A stretch of DNA of 29,448 nucleotides, taken from contig DAOVIO010000030.1 of the NCBI GenBank assembly GCA_030673645.1, positions 1 to 29,448 of the forward strand, read 5' to 3'. The stretch comes from JAGLSB01 sp023135955 (GTDB taxonomy: Bacteria > Bacteroidota > Bacteroidia > Bacteroidales > GCA-2748055). Positions 23,908-29,448 of this stretch are shown piece by piece. The position numbers and the translations under genes were made by a program. Under the pieces are notes generated by a model, which searched no databases, was not told where the DNA came from, and was given only the letters and a program-made list of their open reading frames with translations. The stretch's first letter is position 1; the number at the start of each line of letters is the position of its first letter.

Positions 23908-26205
23908 TCAATCATTATTTTTCACCCAAAACCTTTTTTGATTTGCCTTCAAAGACGTTCGCTTTGCTTTATATCCATCTTTTCCTTCTGGAAATACGGT
24001 TGTGATATTTACCGGATATAGCCAGTCGGTATCGATAATACCCTCTACATATCCTATATCACATTTCCAATCCTTGATTTCAACTCCTCCCATTGAAAAA
24101 TGGAGATCTGTTCCTGCCAGAACTGGTGTCTTCCCATTCCATGGGATTATTTTAATCAACATTCCAGAGTGGGGATCAAGCCCGCCCATGTTTACAATTT
24201 CATCTCTGGTATAAATTCCTTTAACTTCCTGACTGAAAAATTCAAACAATAAAAACTGATTTCCTGGTAATGACTCCAGTATCTTTTCGCTCAATTTAAA
24301 TGTGACTTGTTTATTATTATCGGTCCAGTTAATTATTGCCATAGTATTCCAATTCTCAAAATCCGTGCATACAGGATCTATCTTTGTAACTACCATTGAT
24401 GAAATATCCGGATCATACCAATCGATAGGGTAAGATGAAGAATTCACCGATGGAATGATATGTTTGTATAATTCCAATCTATCTTCATCCAGTGATTCAT
24501 AATTTTCCGTGAAAGTCACCAGTCCACCACCTATATACTGATTTAATGCATTAATCTGTGCTTCATTATCTGTAAACAGTCCTAGTGAAAGTTTTGCATG
24601 TGAGCCTGAAAACTCTGATGTTTCACTTCTTCTCACCATCATGGCATCGGGATCTACGTGCCATAAACGACTCATCCATGTTCTTAAAATATTCTGCCTG
24701 TATTTTGGAATCTCTTTGGGAACCCAGTAGGAAACAACATCAGAACCACTTCTTTGCGAGTCGGCAATACCGAGTGATCCTCCATAATGTCCGCCGCAGA
24801 CAGAAATATATGCATCATCGCCAACTCCCCGCCTTATTGCCTCAAGACCCATCCTATATGCTTCCAGCCTGTTTACATAAGGGTTAAAAAACGTATAATC
24901 ATCGTTTAAAAATACTGCCCGCATAAAATCGAACTTAAAATATTTAAAACCCCAGTCCTCGGAAAGCTTTCTGAAAGATTCTTCCAGATGTTCCAGCGCT
25001 CCCGGATATGTGGGATCTATTACCAAATGATCCTTATTATTCATCCTGAATGTATAATTCTCTCCTTTGGACGTTTTCACTAACCAGTCGGGGTGTTTTT
25101 TAGCCAGCTCTGAAGAGGGAGAAACCAGGTAAGGAGGAGTCCATATTCCAGCTACATAACCCAATTCATTTATTTTATCTGCCACAAATTTCATCCCGCT
25201 TGGAAATTTTTCGTTGGGGGAATAATCGCCCCATAATTTGAGTCCCCAGGATTCGTCAATCAGAAAAACATCAAAAGGCTTTCTGTTCGGTAGATTTTTT
25301 AATGCCTCTATATCTCTTAGAAAATATTCTTCAGTGTAATTCAATCCGTACCAGTACCATGAGCAATATAAAGACGGAGCATTCATTGGTGGTTCCTTTA
25401 TACTATGATATTTTGCAACTCTGTCTGCATATTCATCAACTGTGGTTACAAAATCCGGACCCACAGTTATATAAATCCATTGTGTAGTTTTCGAATCATT
25501 TTGAGGAACAACTACATCATTAAATTCGCAAATGGCGTTCAGTTCATTAAGTACTGTTTTTCCCTTTTCGCTTTTAAAAGAAATCTCCATATGTGCCAGA
25601 TGTTTTATCCAGTCCAGATAACCAACTAACAGGCAGGATCCAACTGGATCTGATTCAACATTAACAGCCAAAAACGGATCTCCAATTATCGAAACTCCAG
25701 CTTCAGGTTTAACTGTTTCTGGAAATTCATTTTTTCGGCGTTTTTGAGCATTAATATACCAATCTTCTACATCAGGATTCTGCTGTAAAACAAAAGCCTC
25801 AGAACTATTACAGACCATGGGATGCATTGACTGAAGATTTAATGGCTTTTTTCTGAAGTTGCTTAATTTCTGCCTCATGGCAACAACTTTTTTGTCACTT
25901 GAAATCCAGACTTGTCTCTCAATTTCTATATCGTTGTTCTTGAAAACATCAGTTGTCCGGAGACCAGGCAAACCGGAAAGCTCATCATAATCCTCGCTCC
26001 TGCTGATATGTTTCCACTCACCCTTATTAACCGCCGGATACATTGACGGATCGATCCAATTGCTCTTAATAGTCACCTGGTCATTTTGAATAATCAGGTT
26101 TCTATTCGAATCTGAATATTCCAGACTAAAACTCTGACTGTGCCCAAGTCTTAATGAGCTAATTATCAATAAAGTAACAAGGCCAATAAATTTTAAACTT
26201 CTCAT
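23908..26205 (-). CDS. GH36-like alpha-galactosidase, secreted
   Basis: This 765-aa protein has a signal peptide (residues 1-23, FIGLVTLLIISSLRLGHS). An N-terminal beta-supersandwich-like region runs to about 290 and a TIM barrel covers about 300-600, with SWYWYGLNYTE and DVFLIDESWG. The clan-D catalytic pattern is intact: the nucleophile Asp426 lies in YFKFDF and the acid/base Asp489 in RSGSDVVSYW. A C-terminal beta region follows. GH36/GH27-like enzymes remove terminal alpha-galactosyl residues from glycans. It is the last gene of a three-gene operon, 11 bases after the PHP gene, and converges on the PQQ-propeller gene. Family assignment is strong; some GH36-like enzymes act on other alpha-linked sugars, so the precise specificity is open. 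Confidence 0.85.
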   Translation of the reverse strand: MRSLKFIGLVTLLIISSLRLGHSQSFSLEYSDSNRNLIIQNDQVTIKSNWIDPSMYPAVNKGEWKHISRSEDYDELSGLPGLRTTDVFKNNDIEIERQVWISSDKKVVAMRQKLSNFRKKPLNLQSMHPMVCNSSEAFVLQQNPDVEDWYINAQKRRKNEFPETVKPEAGVSIIGDPFLAVNVESDPVGSCLLVGYLDWIKHLAHMEISFKSEKGKTVLNELNAICEFNDVVVPQNDSKTTQWIYITVGPDFVTTVDEYADRVAKYHSIKEPPMNAPSLYCSWYWYGLNYTEEYFLRDIEALKNLPNRKPFDVFLIDESWGLKLWGDYSPNEKFPSGMKFVADKINELGYVAGIWTPPYLVSPSSELAKKHPDWLVKTSKGENYTFRMNNKDHLVIDPTYPGALEHLEESFRKLSEDWGFKYFKFDFMRAVFLNDDYTFFNPYVNRLEAYRMGLEAIRRGVGDDAYISVCGGHYGGSLGIADSQRSGSDVVSYWVPKEIPKYRQNILRTWMSRLWHVDPDAMMVRRSETSEFSGSHAKLSLGLFTDNEAQINALNQYIGGGLVTFTENYESLDEDRLELYKHIIPSVNSSSYPIDWYDPDISSMVVTKIDPVCTDFENWNTMAIINWTDNNKQVTFKLSEKILESLPGNQFLLFEFFSQEVKGIYTRDEIVNMGGLDPHSGMLIKIIPWNGKTPVLAGTDLHFSMGGVEIKDWKCDIGYVEGIIDTDWLYPVNITTVFPEGKDGYKAKRTSLKANQKRFWVKNND

Positions 26206-26216
26206 GTCTTTAATAA

Positions 26217-27836
26217 TTATTGTGAATTAGAGGAATTTGATGATTCTACAAAAACCGGGTTCGAATAAAACCATAGATCGTAAAATGCTTTTGAAGGAGA
26301 ATTTTCACCAGCAAAGTCTGGTAAAGGATTTCCTGCTTCGTCTAACTCTTCAGGTGTATTCAAAGGAAGATTTGTCCCTCGAATCCGAAAATACATATTC
26401 CCTTCAACCTCTGCCTGGAATGTAATTTTTTTCCATCCATTCCCCATTTCTTCCCATTTCTGACTTTCCAGTCCATTTGAGTCTTTTTGTTTTCCATTAG
26501 CGTCAAATCTGGCAATAACTCTGGTAGTCGATACATTATCCTTATTATAATCCGGGCTTTCTGGTGAAACTAATCCTGAAACTTGTCCTGCAATCAAATC
26601 AATATGATCTAAAACCGGATTTTTATAATCGCTGTATGTATTGAAGTTTGAAACATCCGGATCAAAAACTTTTATTTCAATTATTACATCATTTTTATTT
26701 GTCTTTACTGTTTGACCCATCATAGCTTTTTCAACAGTAAAATTCAAAGCTGTAATTAAATCACCTGAAACGATAAAAGTGTTTCCAGAGCGCATTCCAT
26801 CGATCAATGCCTGTGGATCATTTTTTTCTGAAACATAGGTATATGTTTTCTGATATTCTCCCGGATAAAAATCTATATCTCTATGGTAATCGGAACTTGC
26901 AGATATCCACCAATTCCTTCCTTCACTCAAAAGAGCATCCCATAAACCCCCGATTTGTGCCATAAATATCCCGGCTCCACCAAATGTAGCACCACTCTTA
27001 TTGTTAATTTCAACGACACCACAAGCTTCCTCAATATCATATCCTCCCCGGTCACTCTCTTTCTGATGTCCCGGCATCCCATCAAATCCAAAACAAACAT
27101 CAGGGGCAATATTGTTAAAATCCCGGAAATCAGCTATTGTATATTTTGCTGCTTTGTCAGGATGACTGGGAATTACGTATGACTCAGCAGGATAATTAGC
27201 CTGCAACCAGGCCATTGCCTCTCTGGCTTTTTCTTTTCCTGCCAGGGTACTTTTCTCCCATCCATATGCTAATCCTCCGGTAGTGTCTAAATCGCTTTGG
27301 TCGAACATATATTCAAACTGGGCCAATGGATCACAATTTGGGTTTTTGTCATCAAACTGATTCGCGATTATTGTAACATTTGCATGTTGATGTCCCGGGA
27401 CATTCCATTCAAATGCCTGGAGAATCAAATTGTCGGGAAAAACTTTTTGCCAAATCAAAACATCATGAAAGTTATAATATTTCAGAGATTGCCAGCGCCA
27501 CATAAAGCCATCTTTCCCGGGATCGCCAAGCAATTCAATTCCAGCACCATTCCATGTAACCTCTGATCCAAAATCAATTCCCGAAGCTTTACCCCACAGC
27601 TCTCGCGTACCTCCATGATCGCTATTTGCCCACCAGTCTAGCCCATATTTAAATGAAGCCTCCATAACATGTCCAAAACTATATTCACCACCTGAATAAG
27701 TAGTGTGCTGATGAAAATCTCCAGCAATATATTCTCCGATTTGTGTTTCGGCAGATTGATTACAGGATGTCAAATTAACACCTGAAAAAATTACGATTAT
27801 TAATGCCCATCTAAAAATTAAGAGGTTTTTTTTCAT
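26217..27836 (-). CDS. PHP-domain metallohydrolase lipoprotein, CehA/McbA type
   Basis: This 539-aa protein has a lipoprotein signal ending in NLTSC with Cys25. Metal-ligand motifs of the PHP (polymerase and histidinol phosphatase) family follow: DFHQHTTYSGG with His42 and His44, NSDHGG with Asp73/His74, FEWNVPGHQHANV, and SHPDKA. A late SSDYHRD completes the expected ligand set. Proteins with this pattern are the CehA/McbA-type metallohydrolases, which cleave phosphate or carbamate esters. From about residue 380 a beta-rich C-terminal region (FRIRGTNLPLN near the end) may be a second domain. It sits between the beta-helix gene (23 bases) and the GH36-like gene (11 bases), so it is probably an outer-membrane- or periplasm-anchored enzyme of the same glycan pathway. 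Substrate unknown. Confidence 0.85.
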   Translation of the reverse strand: MKKNLLIFRWALIIVIFSGVNLTSCNQSAETQIGEYIAGDFHQHTTYSGGEYSFGHVMEASFKYGLDWWANSDHGGTRELWGKASGIDFGSEVTWNGAGIELLGDPGKDGFMWRWQSLKYYNFHDVLIWQKVFPDNLILQAFEWNVPGHQHANVTIIANQFDDKNPNCDPLAQFEYMFDQSDLDTTGGLAYGWEKSTLAGKEKAREAMAWLQANYPAESYVIPSHPDKAAKYTIADFRDFNNIAPDVCFGFDGMPGHQKESDRGGYDIEEACGVVEINNKSGATFGGAGIFMAQIGGLWDALLSEGRNWWISASSDYHRDIDFYPGEYQKTYTYVSEKNDPQALIDGMRSGNTFIVSGDLITALNFTVEKAMMGQTVKTNKNDVIIEIKVFDPDVSNFNTYSDYKNPVLDHIDLIAGQVSGLVSPESPDYNKDNVSTTRVIARFDANGKQKDSNGLESQKWEEMGNGWKKITFQAEVEGNMYFRIRGTNLPLNTPEELDEAGNPLPDFAGENSPSKAFYDLWFYSNPVFVESSNSSNSQ

Positions 27837-27859
27837 TTTGTTTATTATTTAATTTCCCG

Positions 27860-29448
27860 TTATTTCAATTCTTCCGGCTTAAATTTAGAATCCGAAGTGA
27901 TAAGAATCTTATCAATAATAATCGAGCCTGATTTATTCCCGATAATAAGAGGCCACTGACCTGCTGCTAATCTGCTGGTTCCCTCAACTTTCAGCCATTT
28001 CCACTTTTTGCTATTCTCTACCAAGGGAGAGTTTAATTCCTTATTATTAAAATTAATATTAAGTGTGCTTTCGCCCGTAGTATTGTTTTTCACTAATAGC
28101 CAAAGAATCCAGTCTGTATTTTCTGAGGTTCCAACTGAGTATTCCAATTTATTATTGTTGCCTTCAGATTCTTCATTAATAAGAACTGAGTTTATTCCAC
28201 CATTCTGAGATTCATTTAATACTTCGGTATCACCATATGAATATGCGTAATCCTCAGCTTCAATAATATTGGTGATTTTATCATTCATAAATAACTGCTT
28301 TCCATCACCGTTCTTAATATATCTGACGCTTATATTATCTCTTGCAAAGCTATTGTCATCCAAACAGGTAAATGAAAACTTGTATATTCCTTCCTCCTGA
28401 AAAATAACATTTGTTTCTATTTCACCCGGGCTTACTATTTCAACCTGACCCTGCCCGCTTTCTAAGTTCCAGGTAGAACTTGAAATCTCTTCTGAGTTGC
28501 TCCCAACCTTAGCTTTTAAAACCAACTTATTTGCAGGTGATACAAGTACCACATCATCACCTGCATCAACAATCAATTGTTTTTTAAGAGTGCTGCTTTT
28601 GTTTCCGTTGCCATATTCAATGGCTCCAATATCCGGTGCAGATCCGATAATATATTCTGATGCAATTTCAAGAATTGAAGCTCCATTAACATAACTCGCT
28701 ACTCCAGCATCAATACAAGGACTATTTACAATCGGGGTATAACTGCTATTGTCTATTAATGGATCCTTTGAAAAAATGTTTCCATTCTTAATAACAGCCT
28801 CATTCAGGTCAATGAAATCGGCAACCCCATTATTATAGAATAGGTTATTTAAAATTGCTGAACCTGCACCAAATAGTTTGAATCCTCCCAGTTCATTTTC
28901 GGCAACCACATTATTAGCTGCAATGATATTAATACCACCTGTTGCCCCCATTCTATTACCAATAAGAGTATTATTATAAAAATAGACCTGTTCATCCATT
29001 TTTAAAGCACCAGTGAGGTCCTCTATGGTTCCCGATCCATCCATGCACCCAAGCCCTACCTGACAATTTCTGATTATATTATTGTGAATATGGAATTCTT
29101 TACCTGTGTATACATCATAAGATATAAGCTGAATGCCTGTTCTATTACTACCTATTATAGTGTTTTCCCTAATAATGTAATTAATATTCTGATCGGGTTG
29201 AGTGAACAACCTTATTTCAATTCCGTCATCATTACTGTTTATGAATAAATTATGCTCCACAATTATATCGCTTCCATCTAAGGAAATGTCTAAATCAATA
29301 GGGTCATCTCTATCATTTTCAGCATAATTAAAAGCAACATATCCGCCACCACCTGATTCAAAACTCATTCCATCAAGATTCTCTTTAAAAATATTATGAA
29401 TAATTTTCACCTTTGCTTCAATATTCAGGGTGTGATCCCCATTGATAA
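27860..29448 (-). CDS. Right-handed beta-helix protein with PKD-like and CBM-like domains, 5' end outside window
   Basis: The frame is open to the right edge; a GTG near 29408-29410 lies mid-fold and is not the start, so the N-terminus is missing. The visible 529 residues begin with stacked parallel beta-helix rungs full of asparagine ladders: IIHNIFKENLDG, IIVEHNLFINSNDDGIEI, IIRENTIIGSNRTGIQL and FHIHNNIIRN. PDIGAIEYG closes the helix, as in many pectate-lyase-superfold proteins. Then comes a PKD/Ig-like domain (VDAGDDVVLVSPANKLVLKA), and a C-terminal carbohydrate-binding module-like domain starting IIEAEDYAYSY. Such proteins are secreted glycan lyases or binding proteins. It is the first visible gene of the three-gene operon, with 23 bases to the PHP gene. 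Catalytic residues are not identified. Confidence 0.8.
   Translation of the reverse strand, partial: INGDHTLNIEAKVKIIHNIFKENLDGMSFESGGGGYVAFNYAENDRDDPIDLDISLDGSDIIVEHNLFINSNDDGIEIRLFTQPDQNINYIIRENTIIGSNRTGIQLISYDVYTGKEFHIHNNIIRNCQVGLGCMDGSGTIEDLTGALKMDEQVYFYNNTLIGNRMGATGGINIIAANNVVAENELGGFKLFGAGSAILNNLFYNNGVADFIDLNEAVIKNGNIFSKDPLIDNSSYTPIVNSPCIDAGVASYVNGASILEIASEYIIGSAPDIGAIEYGNGNKSSTLKKQLIVDAGDDVVLVSPANKLVLKAKVGSNSEEISSSTWNLESGQGQVEIVSPGEIETNVIFQEEGIYKFSFTCLDDNSFARDNISVRYIKNGDGKQLFMNDKITNIIEAEDYAYSYGDTEVLNESQNGGINSVLINEESEGNNNKLEYSVGTSENTDWILWLLVKNNTTGESTLNINFNNKELNSPLVENSKKWKWLKVEGTSRLAAGQWPLIIGNKSGSIIIDKILITSDSKFKPEELK

Noticed and set aside
23676..23915. 79-residue open frame on the minus strand between two convergent genes
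   Set aside because: It runs across the palindrome cluster and overlaps the end of the propeller gene; it is a by-product of the repeats.
29408..29410. GTG as start of the beta-helix protein
   Set aside because: The frame stays open to the right edge and upstream residues continue the beta-helix pattern, so the gene is truncated by the window.
1..29448. CRISPR arrays, tRNA/rRNA genes, insertion sequences with transposases, SusC/SusD pairs
   Set aside because: Looked for on both strands; no regular spaced repeats, cloverleaf, rRNA-like stretch, transposase or TonB-dependent receptor was recognised.

Overview
The window looks like a chromosomal segment of a polysaccharide-degrading Bacteroidota bacterium, probably near the Marinilabiliales/Bacteroidales. 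The evidence is moderate to low GC, start sites without Shine-Dalgarno sequences, TAnnTTTG-type promoter boxes, short lipoboxes of the form xSC, twin-arginine signals on MocA-like and sugar-isomerase-like proteins, and secreted glycan-active proteins. No rRNA, tRNA, CRISPR array, intact transposase or SusC/SusD pair was seen. The taxonomic guess is inference.

Left edge (1-919, + strand): the 3' part of a beta-propeller protein related to TolB/oligogalacturonate lyase, running in from outside the window.

950-16423 (- strand): a tightly packed seven-gene export operon. In transcription order it holds an ABC ATPase (TTG start), a 1132-aa ABC-2 permease fused to a zinc-less M1-peptidase-like region and a C-terminal golvesin/xanthan-lyase-type beta domain, a TolC-like outer-membrane factor, a membrane-fusion lipoprotein, an RND pump, a second RND pump fused in frame to extra membrane segments and a complete ABC ATPase domain, and a small ABC-2 permease. 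The operon therefore mixes the parts of a tripartite RND exporter with two ABC-2 modules. The RND-ABC fusion physically joins a proton-driven pump family to an ATP-driven one and is the best candidate here for an undescribed system.

16424-18801: a 766-base spacer with a repeat cluster and a strong bidirectional-type terminator, then a Tat-exported Gfo/Idh/MocA oxidoreductase (-), then a divergent spacer with a small repeat.

18802-21102: a secreted Spy/CpxP-like small protein (+), a hipBA toxin-antitoxin pair (-) with two repeated operator-like sites around its promoter, and an N-terminal scrap of a polysaccharide lyase that ends right beside the hipBA control region.

21257-23725 (+): a Tat-exported sugar-phosphate isomerase/epimerase-type TIM barrel and a PQQ-type beta-propeller lipoprotein. 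A cluster of four palindromes follows, between convergent genes.

23908-29448 (-): a three-gene secreted glycan-processing operon consisting of a right-handed beta-helix protein with PKD-like and CBM-like domains (5' end outside the window), a PHP/CehA-McbA-type metallohydrolase lipoprotein, and a GH36-like alpha-galactosidase.
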